Part shown: positions 1-12,762 of the stretch, in pieces
Position numbering within the stretch: the first letter of the stretch is position 1
Layout: the number at the start of each line of letters is the position of its first letter
Source of the DNA: Citrobacter sp. Awk 4
GTDB lineage: Bacteria; Pseudomonadota; Gammaproteobacteria; Enterobacterales; Enterobacteriaceae
Length of the DNA stretch: 59,496 nt
Reading direction: 5' to 3'
Assembly: GCF_028069725.1 (NCBI RefSeq)
Contig: NZ_JANEWG010000030.1
Span: forward strand, 1-59,496
Notes under the pieces: generated by a model
What the model was told of the DNA's origin: nothing
Seen by the model: only the letters and a program-made list of their open reading frames with translations
The model's database searches: none
Made by a program: the position numbers and the translations under genes

Positions 1-90
1 GTTGAACATTTGCAGTTGCCAGACCGCAAGGTGTTTTAACAAATCAAAAGGGGTTTTAATAACTGGCTCAAAGCTGAAAGCTTTACTGAA

Positions 91-113
91 CCCCCAGCCT
101 AGCTGGGGGTTTT
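91..113 (+). terminator. Rho-independent terminator, plus strand
   Basis: An 8-bp GC-rich stem (CCCCCAGC / GCTGGGGG, 91-98 and 102-109) with a CTA loop is followed by TTTT. It would end a plus-strand transcript entering from outside the window. The first 90 bases hold no gene I can identify; a frame ending at TAA (37-39) could be the tail of an upstream gene, but too little is present to name it. Confidence 0.75.
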
Positions 114-119
114 CTATAG

Positions 120-154
120 ACAAAAAAAACCATCCCTAATTTGGATGGTTTTTC
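120..154. terminator. Bidirectional terminator downstream of rlmB
   Basis: The stem AACCATCC / GGATGGTT (128-135 and 143-150) is flanked by a run of A on the left and a run of T on the right, so it can terminate in both directions. On the minus strand it lies just after the rlmB stop and is the probable end of the nsrR-rnr-rlmB transcript. Confidence 0.75.
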
Positions 155-169
155 TGCACAACAAACGCC

Positions 170-901
170 TCAACTGCGCTGGCGTACGGCCTCAAACAAA
201 CAGATCCCCGTCGCTACAGAGACGTTAAGCGACGAAACGCTACCCGCCATGGGGATACTGATCAATTCATCACAATGCTCGCGGGTCAGACGACGCATAC
301 CTTCACCTTCCGCGCCCATCACCAGCGCCAGACGGCCGGTCATTTTGCTCTGATACAGTGTATGGTCGGCTTCACCGGCCGTACCCACGATCCAGACGTT
401 CTCTTCCTGTAACATGCGCATGGTGCGCGCCAGATTGGTCACACGGATCAGCGGTACGCTTTCAGCTGCGCCGCAAGCGACTTTTTTGGCTGTCGCATTC
501 AACTGCGCAGAGCGATCCTTCGGCACAATCACCGCATGGACGCCAGCCGCATCGGCGCTACGCAGACACGCCCCCAGGTTGTGCGGGTCGGTCACGCCGT
601 CAAGAATTAACAGAAACGGTTGATCGAGTGAGGCAATCAGATCCGGCAGATCGTTTTCCTGATACTGACGACCGGGCTTCACACGCGCAATAATTCCCTG
701 ATGTACCGCACCCTCACTTTTCTCATCCAGAAACTGGCGGTTCGCCAACTGGATGACAACACCCTGCGCTTCCAGAGCATGGATCAGCGGCAGCAGGCGC
801 TTGTCTTCACGGCCTTTCAAAATAAAGACATCCTGAAAACGCTCAGGAGCACGCTCCAGCAGGGCCTGCACCGCATGGATGCCGTAAATCATTTCACTCA
901 T
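170..901 (-). CDS. rlmB: 23S rRNA (guanosine-2'-O)-methyltransferase RlmB
   Basis: The 243-residue length is the usual one for RlmB, which 2'-O-methylates G2251 in the peptidyl-transferase loop of 23S rRNA using S-adenosylmethionine. The N-terminal ~70 residues form the RNA-binding substrate domain. The rest is a SPOUT (TrmH-type) domain with motif 1 around [19 protein letters not shown] and the C-terminal knot motifs GAEGEG and [15 protein letters not shown]. It is the last gene of the nsrR-rnr-rlmB run and is separated from rnr by a REP element. Family and gene order agree, so the call is firm. Confidence 0.97.
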   Translation of the reverse strand: MSEMIYGIHAVQALLERAPERFQDVFILKGREDKRLLPLIHALEAQGVVIQLANRQFLDEKSEGAVHQGIIARVKPGRQYQENDLPDLIASLDQPFLLILDGVTDPHNLGACLRSADAAGVHAVIVPKDRSAQLNATAKKVACGAAESVPLIRVTNLARTMRMLQEENVWIVGTAGEADHTLYQSKMTGRLALVMGAEGEGMRRLTREHCDELISIPMAGSVSSLNVSVATGICLFEAVRQRS

Positions 902-945
902 GAATGTACTCGTTAATGGTTAATGTTGCCGTCATCGGCATGTAA

Positions 946-976
946 CGCCGGGCGGCGATGCTCGCGCCCGGCCTAC
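946..976. repeat. REP element between rnr and rlmB
   Basis: An imperfect palindrome with arms CGCCGGGC and GCCCGGC around GGCGATGCTCGC is typical of enterobacterial repetitive extragenic palindromes. It lies in the 87-bp gap between the two genes, where such hairpins often stabilise upstream mRNA against 3' exonucleases (family knowledge). Confidence 0.75.
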
Positions 977-988
977 AGTGTCATGTCG

Positions 989-3439
989 TTATTCAGCGAC
1001 TTTCTTCTTTGCTGCGCGTTTTGCCTTCGTGGCAGAAGCGATTTTAAGCGTTTTTGCCGACGGTTTTTTCGCTTTTTTATCGCCTTTTTTCTCCGCTTTC
1101 GGTTTAGCCGCTTTGCCTTTCTTCTCACCACGGAAGGCGCTATCCGGCTCGAAATTCACCTTTTTGCCAACCTGACGGCGTTTGCCTGCGGGTTTCCCGT
1201 TATCGCCTTTTTTCGTTTTCTCACGCGCCGTTTTCCCAACGTTGCGCGGCGCGCGCTCGCTGGAGATCAGGCTAAAGTCGATTTTACGCTCATCCATATT
1301 GACCGCTTCAACCTTCACTTCCACGCGATCGCCCAGACGATACATCTGACCACTGGATTCGCCGGTCAGACGTTGCCCAACCTGATCAAAACGGTAATAG
1401 TCGTTATCCAGGGAAGAGACGTGGACCAGGCCATCAATAAACAGTTCATCAAGACGAACGAAGAACCCAAAGCCTGTTACGCTGGCAATCACGCCCTTAA
1501 AGACGTTACCTACCTGATCCAGCATAAAGTCGCACTTCAGCCAGTCAGAAACGTCACGTGTGGCTTCATCAGCACGGCGTTCGGTCATGGAACAGTGCTG
1601 GCCCAGTTGCAGCATTTCTTCCATCGAGTAATGGTAGCCGCCCGTCTCGGTGCTGTTACCTTTATGGCCCTGCTCTTTCGCCAGCAAATATTTGATTGCA
1701 CGGTGCAATGAGAGGTCCGGATAACGGCGGATAGGCGACGTGAAGTGCGCATATTGCTGCAGCGCCAGACCAAAGTGCCCGCGGTTTTCTGGATCATAAA
1801 TCGCCTGCTTCATTGAGCGCAGCAGCATGGTTTGTAGCATTTCTGCGTCGGGTCTGCCTTCGACCGACTCCAGCAACTCAGCGTAGTCACGCGGCTCTGG
1901 TTTGTTACCGCCAGGTAGTTCCAGTCCCAGTTCTGACAGTACTGAGCGGAAGGAGTTGATCGCTTCCGTCGTCGGTTTGTCGTGGATACGGAACAACGCA
2001 GGTTCTTTGGCTTTCTCAACAAAACGTGCCGCTGAGATATTTGCCAGAATCATGCACTCTTCAATCAGTTTGTGTGCGTCGTTGCGCTGCGTCTGCTCAA
2101 TGCGTTCGATACGGCGTTCGGCGTTGAAGATAAACTTCGCTTCTTCGCTTTCAAAAGAGATACCGCCGCGTTCTTCACGCGCGTTGTCCAGCACCTTGTA
2201 AAGGTTGTGCAGCTCTTCGAGGTGTTTTACCAGCGGCGCATACTGTTCACGCAGATCCTGATCACCCTGCAGAATATGCCAAACTTTGGTGTAGGTCAGT
2301 CGCGCATGAGAGCTCATTACTGCTTCATAGAATTTATAGCCGGTCAGGCGCCCTTTGGTAGACACGGTCATTTCGCAGACCATACACAGGCGATCAACCT
2401 GCGGGTTCAGCGAACACAAACCGTTCGAGAGCACCTCTGGCAGCATTGGCACGACCTGCGACGGGAAGTAAACCGACGTCCCGCGATTGCGCGCTTCCTG
2501 ATCCAGCGGTGTTGGCGGGCGCACGTAATAGCTAACGTCAGCAATCGCGACCCACAAACGCCAACCGCCGCCGCGTTTTTTCTCGCAATAGACAGCATCG
2601 TCAAAGTCACGCGCATCTTCACCATCGATAGTCACCAACGGCAAGTCACGCAGATCGACACGGCCCGCTTTCGCCTCTTCCGGTACTTCTTCTTTCAGCC
2701 CGGCAACCTGTTTTTCAACTGCTGCAGGCCAAATATAAGGGATTTCATGGGTACGCAGCGCCATATCGACAGCCATGCCGGTACCCATATTGTCACCCAG
2801 CACCTCGACAATTTTACCCACGGCTTTGGTGCGACGGGTCGGGCGTTGGGTGAGTTCCACCACCACCACAAAGCCCATGCGCGCGCCCATCACCTCTTCA
2901 GGCGGGATCAGAATGTCAAAGCTCAGGCGACTGTCGTCCGGCACCACGAATCCCACGCCAGCATCGGTAAAGTAACGACCAACAATCTGGCTGGTTTTCG
3001 GAACCAGCACACGCACGATACGCGCTTCACGACGGCCTTTGCGGTCGGCGCCCAACGGCTGCGCCAGTACCTGATCGCCATGAATGCAGGTTTTCATCTG
3101 CTCGCTGGAAAGGTACAAATCATCTTTGCGACCTTCGACGCGTAAAAAACCGTAGCCATCGCGATGACCAATAACGGTGCCTTTCAGTAAGTCGAGGCGT
3201 TCCGGCAGCGCATAACACTGGCGGCGAGTGAAGACCAGTTGCCCGTCACGTTCCATGGCACGCAGACGGCGGCGCAGGGCTTCCTGCTGCTCTTCGCCTT
3301 CAATATTCAGTTCAATGGCCAGTTCATCACGGTTGGCCGGTTTTTCGCGTTTAGTTAAATGTTCGAGGATATATTCCCGGCTCGGGATAGGGTTCGCGTA
3401 TTTTTCAGCTTCGCGTTCCTGGAAAGGATCATGTGACAT
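989..3439 (-). CDS. rnr: Ribonuclease R
   Basis: At 816 residues this matches RNase R, the 3'-to-5' exoribonuclease that degrades structured RNA, helps mature tmRNA and supports rRNA quality control. The visible order is an N-terminal winged-helix domain, two cold-shock OB domains, the RNB catalytic domain with metal-binding aspartates in [13 protein letters not shown] (about residues 272-284), an S1 domain from ~645 ([15 protein letters not shown]) and a lysine-rich tail from ~730. The basic tail is the part known to help unwind duplex RNA. It lies downstream of nsrR and upstream of rlmB on the same strand. Confidence 0.98.
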   Translation of the reverse strand: MSHDPFQEREAEKYANPIPSREYILEHLTKREKPANRDELAIELNIEGEEQQEALRRRLRAMERDGQLVFTRRQCYALPERLDLLKGTVIGHRDGYGFLRVEGRKDDLYLSSEQMKTCIHGDQVLAQPLGADRKGRREARIVRVLVPKTSQIVGRYFTDAGVGFVVPDDSRLSFDILIPPEEVMGARMGFVVVVELTQRPTRRTKAVGKIVEVLGDNMGTGMAVDMALRTHEIPYIWPAAVEKQVAGLKEEVPEEAKAGRVDLRDLPLVTIDGEDARDFDDAVYCEKKRGGGWRLWVAIADVSYYVRPPTPLDQEARNRGTSVYFPSQVVPMLPEVLSNGLCSLNPQVDRLCMVCEMTVSTKGRLTGYKFYEAVMSSHARLTYTKVWHILQGDQDLREQYAPLVKHLEELHNLYKVLDNAREERGGISFESEEAKFIFNAERRIERIEQTQRNDAHKLIEECMILANISAARFVEKAKEPALFRIHDKPTTEAINSFRSVLSELGLELPGGNKPEPRDYAELLESVEGRPDAEMLQTMLLRSMKQAIYDPENRGHFGLALQQYAHFTSPIRRYPDLSLHRAIKYLLAKEQGHKGNSTETGGYHYSMEEMLQLGQHCSMTERRADEATRDVSDWLKCDFMLDQVGNVFKGVIASVTGFGFFVRLDELFIDGLVHVSSLDNDYYRFDQVGQRLTGESSGQMYRLGDRVEVKVEAVNMDERKIDFSLISSERAPRNVGKTAREKTKKGDNGKPAGKRRQVGKKVNFEPDSAFRGEKKGKAAKPKAEKKGDKKAKKPSAKTLKIASATKAKRAAKKKVAE

Positions 3440-3477
3440 CTCGGTTCCTCCGTTGTCAGCTCCAGTGGAGTTTTACG

Positions 3478-3903
3478 TCACTCCACCAGCAATAATTTAT
3501 AAAGTGGCTGATTCTCTTCAACCAAATCGGCAAGCGTATAGTTGTCCAGTTCCGTGAGAAAACTGTGCACTGCCTTAGAAAGCGCCTGTTTGAGTCGACA
3601 GGCTGGGGTTATATGGCAAAATTCGCTGCTGCAGTTCACCAGCGACAGGGGCTCCAGCTCGCGCACCACATCACCAATACGAATTTTATCAGCAGATTTA
3701 CCCAAGCGGATACCGCCGTTTTTTCCTCGAATGGCAGTCACATAGCCCGCCCGGCTAAGCTGATTGATTATTTTGACCATATGATTACGGGACACGCCGT
3801 AGACTTCTGTCACCTCAGAAATACTGGTCATACGTCCATCCGGTAGCGACGCCATATAGATTAGCGCGCGTAATCCGTAATCGGTGAAACTCGTTAACTG
3901 CAC
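3478..3903 (-). CDS. nsrR: Nitric-oxide-sensing Rrf2-family repressor NsrR
   Basis: This 141-residue protein has an N-terminal winged helix-turn-helix of the Rrf2 family ([18 protein letters not shown] near 38-55) and three cysteines at 91, 96 and 102 ([12 protein letters not shown]) that ligate the [Fe-S] cluster. In NsrR the cluster reacts with NO and repression of genes such as hmp and ytfE is lifted. It heads the rnr-rlmB operon, with a 38-bp gap before rnr. Length, cysteine spacing and position all match enteric NsrR. Confidence 0.97.
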   Translation of the reverse strand: MQLTSFTDYGLRALIYMASLPDGRMTSISEVTEVYGVSRNHMVKIINQLSRAGYVTAIRGKNGGIRLGKSADKIRIGDVVRELEPLSLVNCSSEFCHITPACRLKQALSKAVHSFLTELDNYTLADLVEENQPLYKLLLVE

Positions 3904-4037
3904 ATTAACCTCAGGAAAAGGGAAAACGGGATATACCTGGTAGTATTAATTATATTGATGATAAACCAGCCACCAGCCAGGTCGCTAATTTATTTCAGTG
4001 CGGGAAGGAAAAAAGCGAGGATCTTGCGAATGATTAA

Positions 4038-4119
4038 GCCGGATGGCAGCGCTTTGCGCCTTATCCGGCCTGGAACAACGGACAAACCGTAGGCCCGGTC
4101 AGCGCAGCGCTACCGGGCA
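4038..4119. repeat. BIME: two REP units between purA and nsrR
   Basis: Two REP-type palindromes lie 18 bp apart: 4038-4070 (GCCGGATGGC ... TTATCCGGCC) and 4089-4119 (GTAGGCCCGG ... CTACCGGGC). Such paired units form a bacterial interspersed mosaic element. They occupy most of the gap downstream of the purA stop. Confidence 0.8.
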
Positions 4120-4129
4120 TTACCATAGA

Positions 4130-5431
<1,302 letters not shown>

Positions 5432-5530
5432 TCAAAATCACCGTTTGCTTAAAAATGGATTCTACCATCGCTTTTTCAGATATACAGCACTTTTTGCGGG
5501 CTAAAAACGGGTAATTAGCCCACTTTTTGA

Positions 5531-5728
5531 TCAGCCAATCGTTTTCCTCAACATGTAGTAGACAACGATGCCCGCAACCACAAGACCTCCGCCAAAACGG
5601 CGTAAAGTATTTTCAGGCAATTGCGTCATGGCAGAGATCATTTTCTTCCAGGCCCTGGGATAAAGCATCGGACCCAGACCTTCAAACACCAAAACCAGGG
5701 CGAGCGCCAGCCAAATTGTTGAGTTCAT
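5531..5728 (-). CDS. yjeT: Small DUF2065 membrane protein YjeT
   Basis: A 65-residue protein with two hydrophobic segments (about residues 4-22 and 43-60) separated by a short basic loop. Length and position between hflC and purA match enterobacterial YjeT (DUF2065). Its function is unknown. A strong terminator-like hairpin separates it from hflC, so it may be expressed partly by readthrough from the hfq-hflXKC superoperon. Confidence 0.9.
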   Translation of the reverse strand: MNSTIWLALALVLVFEGLGPMLYPRAWKKMISAMTQLPENTLRRFGGGLVVAGIVVYYMLRKTIG

Positions 5729-5751
5729 CCGTTGTCCTTATAAAAAAGAAA

Positions 5752-5780
5752 ACCACCGCATCCCTGGGGATGCCGGTGGT
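5752..5780 (-). terminator. Terminator after hflC
   Basis: Read on the minus strand, the hairpin ACCACCGGCATCCC / GGGATGCGGTGGT is followed by TTTTCTTTTTT. It probably ends most hflKC transcripts before yjeT. Confidence 0.8.
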
Positions 5781-5809
5781 TTTGCTTATCTAAAACCGCG
5801 AACGTTATT

Positions 5810-6814
5810 TTAACGTGCCGTGGTGCTCGGTGTCTTCATGTAGCGGAAGAAATCGCTGTCCGGACTCATCACCATGACGTCCTGATTTCCTTCAAAGCTC
5901 TTCTCGTAAGCACGCAGGCTACGAATGAACGCGTAGAAATCGGGATCCTGGCTAAAGGCATCCGCAAACAGTTTCGCCGCTTCAGCATCGCCTTCACCGC
6001 GCATAATGCGGCCCTGGCGCTCGGCTTCCGCCAGCGTTTTCGTTACTTCGTAATCCGCTGTTGCACGCAGTTTTTCCGCTTCTTCCTGACCCTGTGAACG
6101 GTGACGGCGTGCTACCGCTTCACGCTCGGCGCGCATACGGTTGTAAATCGCCTCAGAGACTTCCGCAGGCAGGTTAATCTGCTTGATACGCACATCGACC
6201 ACTTCGATACCCAACGCCGCCATACTGTTCGGGTTAATGACTGGCACTTTACCGTTGGTTTCAGCGGTTACGCGCTCAGCGGCCTCGGCAATCGCGTTAT
6301 CCGCGGCTGGCGTCTCCACTTCGTCATCAGTGCCTGCTGTACCGGAGTTCAGTGCGTCACGCACTTCCAGGGTCAGACGACCACGAGAATCGGTGACGAT
6401 ATCTTTCACGTCCAGACGACCAATCTCAGAACGCAGACGGTCAGAGAATTTACGTTTCAGCAGCACTTCGGCCTGAGAAACGTCACCACCGCCCGTTGCC
6501 AGGAAGTAGCGGCTGAAATCACTGATACGCCACTTAATATAAGAGTCGACGATCAGGTCTTTCTTCTCTTTGGTGACAAAACGATCGGCCTGGTTATCCA
6601 TCGTCTGGATACGCGCGTCGAGCATTTTAACCGACTGAATGAACGGAACCTTGAAGTGCAGGCCCGGCTCATAAATCAGCGGTTTCTTGTCGCTGTCGCG
6701 CACAACGCTGCTGAACTGGAACTTGATCCCGCGCTCGCCTTCTTTGACCACAAAGAGAGACGTGTACAGCACTACCAGCACGATGATGATAATCGCAATA
6801 ACTGACTTACGCAT
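5810..6814 (-). CDS. hflC: FtsH protease modulator HflC
   Basis: A 334-residue SPFH/band-7 membrane protein with one N-terminal transmembrane helix (residues ~5-22), the band-7 domain over ~20-200 and a charged coiled-coil region rich in Arg, Glu and Ala around 225-285. HflC pairs with HflK in a large periplasm-facing cage around the AAA protease FtsH and limits its attack on membrane substrates. The start follows the hflK stop after 2 bases, which suggests coupled translation of the two subunits. Confidence 0.97.
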   Translation of the reverse strand: MRKSVIAIIIIVLVVLYTSLFVVKEGERGIKFQFSSVVRDSDKKPLIYEPGLHFKVPFIQSVKMLDARIQTMDNQADRFVTKEKKDLIVDSYIKWRISDFSRYFLATGGGDVSQAEVLLKRKFSDRLRSEIGRLDVKDIVTDSRGRLTLEVRDALNSGTAGTDDEVETPAADNAIAEAAERVTAETNGKVPVINPNSMAALGIEVVDVRIKQINLPAEVSEAIYNRMRAEREAVARRHRSQGQEEAEKLRATADYEVTKTLAEAERQGRIMRGEGDAEAAKLFADAFSQDPDFYAFIRSLRAYEKSFEGNQDVMVMSPDSDFFRYMKTPSTTAR

Positions 6815-6816
6815 CG

Positions 6817-8079
6817 TTATTCCCCCTGACGCTGGTAGTCGTTACGCTGCGCGTTAGCGCGGCGTTGGTCCATAATATCGCCCGGGCTGGTGGACGAGGT
6901 GTTGCTAGCTCCGCTGTTGCTGGAGGAAGACGCCGGCGGCAGACGCAGCAGGTTGTTTGCCCCGCTGTTATCGCTCTTTACCCCGGTGGTGTTCCCGCCT
7001 TTCAGCATCTGATCCAATGGCAGAACCATCAGATTACCGCCTTTGTCGTTGACCAGTACTTTACGGGTATGGCTCAACACTTTTTCCATCGTTTCGATAT
7101 ACAGACGCTCGCGAGTAATTTGCGGCGCGGCTTTATATTCCGGCAGGATCTTGGCAAAGCGAGCCACTTCACCCTGTGCTTCCAGGATGGTTTGTGTTTT
7201 GTAAGCACGCGCTTCTTCAAGAATACGCTGCGCCTGACCGTTTGCACGCGGCTGAACTTCGTTGGTGTACGCTTCAGCCTCACGGATGTATTGCTGCTCG
7301 TTTTCACGCGCTGCGATAGCATCGTCAAACGCGGCTTTCACCTCTTCCGGCGGACGCGCAGCCTGGAAGTTGACGTCCAGCAGCGTAATACCCATGTTGT
7401 AAGGACGAATCGTCTCTTCCAGTTCGCGCTGGGTATCGCTACGAATCACAGTACGGCCTTCGGTCAGAATGCGGTCCATGGTGTATTTACCGATAACCCC
7501 ACGCAGGGCGCTGTCGGTTGCCTGACGCAAACTGTCATCGGCGCTGGTCACGCTAAACAGGTAACGCTGCGGATCGGTCACGCGATACTGCACGTTCATC
7601 TCAACACGGACGACGTTTTCGTCAGATGTCAGCATCACGCCGGATGCAGCAAGTTCACGCACCGCTTCAACGTTCACCGGGGTGACAACATCGACAAATG
7701 TCGGTTTCCAGTTCAGACCCGGCTCAACCAAATGGCTGAATTTACCGAAGCGTGTCACCACGCCGCGTTCCGCTTCTTTAATGGTATAGAAACCACTGGC
7801 CGCCCAAATAATGACGATAGCTGCCGCAGCGATGGATACGACACGACCACCCAAATGCGGGCGAGGGCCTTGCGATGAACTGCCGCCGCCAGAGCCAGTA
7901 CCTTTACCGCCACCCAGACCACCGAGTTTTTTACTCAGTTTGCGGAAGATATCATCCAGATCAGGAGGCCCCTGATCGCGGCCACCTTTGTTTCCATTTC
8001 CCTCAGGGTTGCCGCCAGGTTTGCTGCTTCCCCACGGGTCGCGGTCTTGTCCGTTATTACCGGGCTGATTCCACGCCAT
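6817..8079 (-). CDS. hflK: FtsH protease modulator HflK
   Basis: A 420-residue partner of HflC. It has a glycine-rich cytoplasmic N-terminus (~1-75, many GG and GN repeats), a transmembrane helix at ~80-98, a band-7/SPFH domain and a long helical region with Ala/Glu/Arg repeats, then a low-complexity Ser/Asn tail. The composition and the hflK-hflC order are those of the known complex. Confidence 0.97.
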   Translation of the reverse strand: MAWNQPGNNGQDRDPWGSSKPGGNPEGNGNKGGRDQGPPDLDDIFRKLSKKLGGLGGGKGTGSGGGSSSQGPRPHLGGRVVSIAAAAIVIIWAASGFYTIKEAERGVVTRFGKFSHLVEPGLNWKPTFVDVVTPVNVEAVRELAASGVMLTSDENVVRVEMNVQYRVTDPQRYLFSVTSADDSLRQATDSALRGVIGKYTMDRILTEGRTVIRSDTQRELEETIRPYNMGITLLDVNFQAARPPEEVKAAFDDAIAARENEQQYIREAEAYTNEVQPRANGQAQRILEEARAYKTQTILEAQGEVARFAKILPEYKAAPQITRERLYIETMEKVLSHTRKVLVNDKGGNLMVLPLDQMLKGGNTTGVKSDNSGANNLLRLPPASSSSNSGASNTSSTSPGDIMDQRRANAQRNDYQRQGE

Positions 8080-8204
8080 GTTTGTGCTCCATATTTGTTA
8101 TGCGGTGATATACCCCGTTTTTTGCACTACAGGGGCGTTGCCGCCGTCCTGCAACCCAAAATCCGATAAGTATTGGGCAAAAATCCTCAGGCCTTTCGTC
8201 CTGG

Positions 8205-9485
8205 TCAGATTACGTAATCCACCAGGGTTGGTTCTTGTTTACAGAGGCGACGCCAGTCAACGATCGGCATGCGAACTTGCAAACTTACGCTGCCGTCCTC
8301 CTCCATCCACTCTTTTTCTATTGCCTGAAGTTGATAAAACCGGCTTCTCAGGCGGCCTTCCTGCGGCGGTAAACGCAACGTGTGCTGCGCCACCTCACCG
8401 GAAAGTCGTTCAGTCAAAGCCTGAAAAAGCTGTGGTATGCCAATTCCGGTCTGCGCGGAAAGCCAGACACGGATTGGTTTATTCTCTTCATCTCTGTCGA
8501 TACGCGGCTCAAAGTCGTCCAGCATGTCGATCTTGTTCATCACCATCAGGGTCGGGATCTCGTGAGCATCGATCTCTTCGAGCACCGTATCCACTGCTTC
8601 GATGTTTTCCTGTACGCGTACGTCAGCAGCGTCCACAACGTGCAATAACAGCGTGGCCTGACGTGTCTCCTGCAAAGTAGCTTTAAAGGCTGCCACCAGG
8701 TCATGCGGTAAATGACGGATAAAACCAACGGTATCCGCCAGCACGGTTTCACCGACATCCGCAACGTCTATGCGACGCAGCGTCGGGTCCAGGGTCGCGA
8801 ACAGTTGATCTGCTGCATAGACCTGGGCTTCGGTTATCTGGTTAAACAGGGTGGATTTTCCGGCGTTGGTATATCCCACCAGAGATACGGTTGGGACATC
8901 CGCTTTCTTGCGCGACTGCCGCCCCTGCTCACGTTGCTTCTCAACTTTCTCCAGGCGCGACTGTATTTGCAAAATACGATTACGCAGCAAACGACGGTCG
9001 GTTTCGAGCTGGGTTTCCCCCGGACCGCGCAAACCAATCCCGCCTTTCTGCCTTTCAAGGTGGGTCCAGCCACGGACCAGCCGTGTGGCCAGATGGCGCA
9101 ACTGCGCCAGCTCAACCTGCAACTTACCCTCGTGGGTACGCGCACGCTGGGCAAAAATATCTAAAATAAGACCGGTCCTGTCGATAACAAGACACTGGCA
9201 CAACTGTTCCAGGTTTCGTTCCTGGGCAGGGCTTAAAGCATGATCAAAAATCACGACCGCAGCGCCAGTCGCTTTCACGGCTTCCGCAATTTCAACTGCC
9301 TTACCTTCACCAACAAAATACTTCGGGTGCGGTGCTTTACGGCTACCGGTAATCACCTGCATTGCTTCGACACCGGCGGAAGAGACAAGAGATTCAAACT
9401 CTTGTAGGTCTTCCATATCTTTGTCTTGCGAAAAATAGATGTGTACCAGTACCGCCTGCTCACCGGCATCATAACGGTCAAACAA
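8205..9485 (-). CDS. hflX: Ribosome-associated GTPase HflX
   Basis: This 426-residue GTPase splits stalled 70S ribosomes after heat stress. The N-terminal HflX domain with a glycine-rich linker ([16 protein letters not shown]) precedes the G domain: G1 GYTNAGKST near 203-211, G3 DTVGF and G4 NKID near 315. It is the gene after hfq in the miaA-hfq-hflX-hflK-hflC series. A GC-rich hairpin sits in the 73-bp gap after hfq, so reduced readthrough is expected. Confidence 0.97.
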   Translation of the reverse strand: MFDRYDAGEQAVLVHIYFSQDKDMEDLQEFESLVSSAGVEAMQVITGSRKAPHPKYFVGEGKAVEIAEAVKATGAAVVIFDHALSPAQERNLEQLCQCLVIDRTGLILDIFAQRARTHEGKLQVELAQLRHLATRLVRGWTHLERQKGGIGLRGPGETQLETDRRLLRNRILQIQSRLEKVEKQREQGRQSRKKADVPTVSLVGYTNAGKSTLFNQITEAQVYAADQLFATLDPTLRRIDVADVGETVLADTVGFIRHLPHDLVAAFKATLQETRQATLLLHVVDAADVRVQENIEAVDTVLEEIDAHEIPTLMVMNKIDMLDDFEPRIDRDEENKPIRVWLSAQTGIGIPQLFQALTERLSGEVAQHTLRLPPQEGRLRSRFYQLQAIEKEWMEEDGSVSLQVRMPIVDWRRLCKQEPTLVDYVI

Positions 9486-9509
9486 GCGTAAACCCTCATA
9501 AATAACCAG

Positions 9510-9535
9510 CGGGGGCCGCTATTATGGCGCCCCCG
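9510..9535 (-). terminator. GC-rich hairpin after hfq, likely attenuator
   Basis: The arms CGGGGGC and GCCCCCG enclose about 12 bases in the hfq-hflX gap. There is no strong T run, so partial termination or mRNA end protection is more likely than full termination. Confidence 0.5.
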
Positions 9536-9558
9536 ACATGGATAAACAGCGACAAACC

Positions 9559-9879
<321 letters not shown>

Positions 9880-9950
9880 TTATATGCTTATTTGTACTTT
9901 GAACCTTTCGATTCTGAAAATTGCGCACGATACGTCTCAATTGTACACAT

Positions 9951-10901
9951 TCAGTCTGCGATAGCACCAACAACCTGTAATACTTCGTTTCGCGCCTGGT
10001 CAGGGTTTTCACTGTCAAGCCAGTGCACACCTTCCCATCCTCGTAACCAGGTTATCTGACGCTTCGCCAACTGCCTCGTGGCGCAAACACCTCTATAAAC
10101 CATTTCATCGTATGATATTTCGCCTTCAATGTATGACCACATCTGGCGGTATCCCACGCAACGAATGGAAGGCAAATCCGTATGCAAATCTCCACGGGCA
10201 AAAAGCGCCCGTACTTCTGCCTCAAAACCTGAAGCCAACATCTGATGAAAACGCTGCTCAATTCGCTGATGGAGCAGTTCACGGCTCGCCGGGGCGATGG
10301 CGAACTGATGCACCTGGTACGGTAGAGCGTCTCCTGACGTTTGCGTCAGTTCCGTTAAAGTTTTACCCGAAATGAAAAAAACTTCCAGTGCCCGGGAAAG
10401 TCTTTGCGGATCATTTGGATGAATTCGCGCAGCCGCAACAGGGTCAATCTCCTGAAGCTGTCGGTGCAACGCGTCCCATCCCTGCTCTGCCGCCTGTTGT
10501 TCAATTCTGGCTCTGACCTCAGGATCCGCCGACGGTAATGGCGATAATCCCTCAAGCAATGCCTTGAAATACAACATCGTACCGCCAACTAACAGCGGAA
10601 TACGTCCCGCCGCAGTGATGTCAGCCATCTCCGCCAGGGCATCACGACGAAAATCCGCCGCAGAATACGCCTGCAAAGGATCGCGAATATCCAGCAATCG
10701 GTGCGGAGCGGCCTTTAACTCTTCAGCGTAGGGCTTGGCCGTACCAATATCCATCCCTTGATAAATAAGGGCGGAATCGACGCTTATCAACTCTACTGGC
10801 AAAACTTTACGCAATTCAATTGCTAATGCGGTCTTGCCGGAGGCCGTCGGCCCCATCAAAAAAATCGCCTTTGGCAGGCTCGCCTTACAGATATCACTCA
10901 T
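9951..10901 (-). CDS. miaA: tRNA dimethylallyltransferase MiaA
   Basis: The 316-residue enzyme adds a dimethylallyl group to A37 of tRNAs that read UNN codons. The P-loop [11 protein letters not shown] sits near residue 17, followed by conserved [16 protein letters not shown] and the tRNA-contact segment RCVGYRQMW near 245. Its start overlaps the end of mutL by 8 bp, so the two are translationally coupled, as in E. coli. Confidence 0.98.
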   Translation of the reverse strand: MSDICKASLPKAIFLMGPTASGKTALAIELRKVLPVELISVDSALIYQGMDIGTAKPYAEELKAAPHRLLDIRDPLQAYSAADFRRDALAEMADITAAGRIPLLVGGTMLYFKALLEGLSPLPSADPEVRARIEQQAAEQGWDALHRQLQEIDPVAAARIHPNDPQRLSRALEVFFISGKTLTELTQTSGDALPYQVHQFAIAPASRELLHQRIEQRFHQMLASGFEAEVRALFARGDLHTDLPSIRCVGYRQMWSYIEGEISYDEMVYRGVCATRQLAKRQITWLRGWEGVHWLDSENPDQARNEVLQVVGAIAD

Positions 10902-12753
10902 GTTTCAGGGCGTTCATCGCCGAATGTAAATCAACAGGTTGTAATAGACCACCCGGCGGTGCCTTCACAAGTTGAGGACATAACCGCTCAACATCAGCCA
11001 GCAGGGTAATGGCCTGCGCCATAGTCCATTGCGGATGTTCACTCATCAGATTACGCGCAATCCACTGGGCAATGTTGTCTGCCTCATAGCCAGATTGCTG
11101 CGCCAGGTAGCCTATCAGTTCAGGAATCAAGATTTGTAAATTTTGTTGGCGTAAGGGTAAAGGCACAGCTCGAATGGTCACATGCTGCGCATCCAGCTGA
11201 AATTCAATCCCTAAATCCGCCAAACAGGGAAGCGCGTTTTGCAGCGCCACCTTTTCGTCAACCGCCACTTTTAAGCGCAGCGGGATCAGCAACGGCTGGG
11301 CACAAACCGGCGCTTTTCCGGGCGTCAGTTGCGCCTGTCGCAGCCAGCGTTCAGCCACTGGCAGCGACAGTAACTGGATGCGACCATTGGCTTCGAGTAA
11401 CGCGCAATCGGCGCCAATAATCGTAAGTACGCGACCAAAACTCTGGCTGTGTCCGGCAAGCGCTGGCTCGACAGCATCAGGACGTTGTTTTTTTTGCGCC
11501 GGAGCAGGCGTCTGTAGCAATTGACGATAAACCTCCCCCTCCTGCTTTTGATAACCCGGCTGAGCCTGCGGCCAATGGGCGGAGGCCTGACGGCCAGTGT
11601 GACTCACCGGGGAAGGAGAAGAATAACGCAGTGTCGCAGGTTCACGCGCGACTGCAGGTTCTGCAAAGTGATTGCGTCCGGCCGCCACACGGTTTTCCGG
11701 AATAGGTCTTGGCGTCGGCTCATCGTCTTCTGCCAACGGCAACAGTGTCTCAAGCTGCTGTTGCAGCACACTGAGAACCCCCTGATAGATAAAATCATGC
11801 ACCAGGCGCGACTGGTGAAACCGCACTTCGTGTTTGGCGGGATGCACGTTGACATCAACCTGATGAGGGTCAATTTCCAGATACAGCACAAACGCCGGTT
11901 GCTGATCGGCGCCAAGTTTGTTTTCACAGGCCTGGCGAATGGCATGATTGATCAACCGATCGCGCATCATACGTCCGTTCACATAGCAGTACTGAATTTC
12001 CGCCAGCGCCGCCGTTGTGTGATGAGGATCAGCCACCCAACCGTGCAGCAGCAAATCGCCATGCTGCCACTCAATCGCCAGCGCCTGTTCCAGAAACGAG
12101 GTGCCGCAAATTGCGCCCAGTCGACGCTCTTTCTGCCCATCCTGCGCTACCGCACGATACTGACGCACCATTTTGCCGTTGTGCGACAAATTGATCGTGA
12201 CGTCAAAACGCGCCAACGCTATGCGCCGAATAATCTCATCAATATGGTTAAATTCGGTTTTCTCGGTACGCATGAACTTGCGCCGCGCCGGGGTATTGTA
12301 GAACAGATCCAGCACTTCCAGCGTCGTGCCCACCGGATGCGCGGCGGGTTTAACCGTCACGTCCATGTCACGCCCTTCGGCATACGCCTGCCAGGCTTCA
12401 GGCTGTTCTGCGGTGCGGGAGGTGAGCGTTAACCGCGACACCGAACTGATACTCGCCAGCGCTTCACCGCGAAACCCGAGGCTGATAATCGCTTCAAGAT
12501 CGTCAAGCGTGGCGATTTTACTGGTCGCGTGACGCGCTAACGCCAGCGCCAGTTCGTCCTTTTTAATGCCACAACCGTTATCGCGAATGCGGATAAGCTT
12601 TGCGCCGCCGCGTTCGATATCGATATCAATTCGCGTCGCGCCAGCATCAAGGCTGTTTTCTACCAGTTCTTTGACCACTGACGCAGGTCGTTCCACCACT
12701 TCACCTGCGGCAATTTGGTTCGCCAGTTGCGGCGGAAGAACCTGAATCGGCAT
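10894..12753 (-). CDS. mutL: DNA mismatch repair protein MutL
   Basis: A 619-residue mismatch-repair matchmaker. The N-terminal GHKL ATPase shows motif I ([12 protein letters not shown]), motif II (DNGCGI) and motif III ([10 protein letters not shown]); a proline/serine-rich linker spans ~335-430 and the C-terminal dimerisation domain follows. The C-terminal DQHA(x)2E(x)4E endonuclease motif is absent, as expected in species that use MutH. It lies between amiB and miaA on the same strand. Confidence 0.98.
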   Translation of the reverse strand: MPIQVLPPQLANQIAAGEVVERPASVVKELVENSLDAGATRIDIDIERGGAKLIRIRDNGCGIKKDELALALARHATSKIATLDDLEAIISLGFRGEALASISSVSRLTLTSRTAEQPEAWQAYAEGRDMDVTVKPAAHPVGTTLEVLDLFYNTPARRKFMRTEKTEFNHIDEIIRRIALARFDVTINLSHNGKMVRQYRAVAQDGQKERRLGAICGTSFLEQALAIEWQHGDLLLHGWVADPHHTTAALAEIQYCYVNGRMMRDRLINHAIRQACENKLGADQQPAFVLYLEIDPHQVDVNVHPAKHEVRFHQSRLVHDFIYQGVLSVLQQQLETLLPLAEDDEPTPRPIPENRVAAGRNHFAEPAVAREPATLRYSSPSPVSHTGRQASAHWPQAQPGYQKQEGEVYRQLLQTPAPAQKKQRPDAVEPALAGHSQSFGRVLTIIGADCALLEANGRIQLLSLPVAERWLRQAQLTPGKAPVCAQPLLIPLRLKVAVDEKVALQNALPCLADLGIEFQLDAQHVTIRAVPLPLRQQNLQILIPELIGYLAQQSGYEADNIAQWIARNLMSEHPQWTMAQAITLLADVERLCPQLVKAPPGGLLQPVDLHSAMNALKHE

Positions 12754-12762
12754 GACTATTCC

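Noticed and set aside
1..90. Tail of a plus-strand gene ending at TAA 37-39
   Set aside because: Only 12 codons are visible and they match nothing I recognise; the following terminator is the only support.
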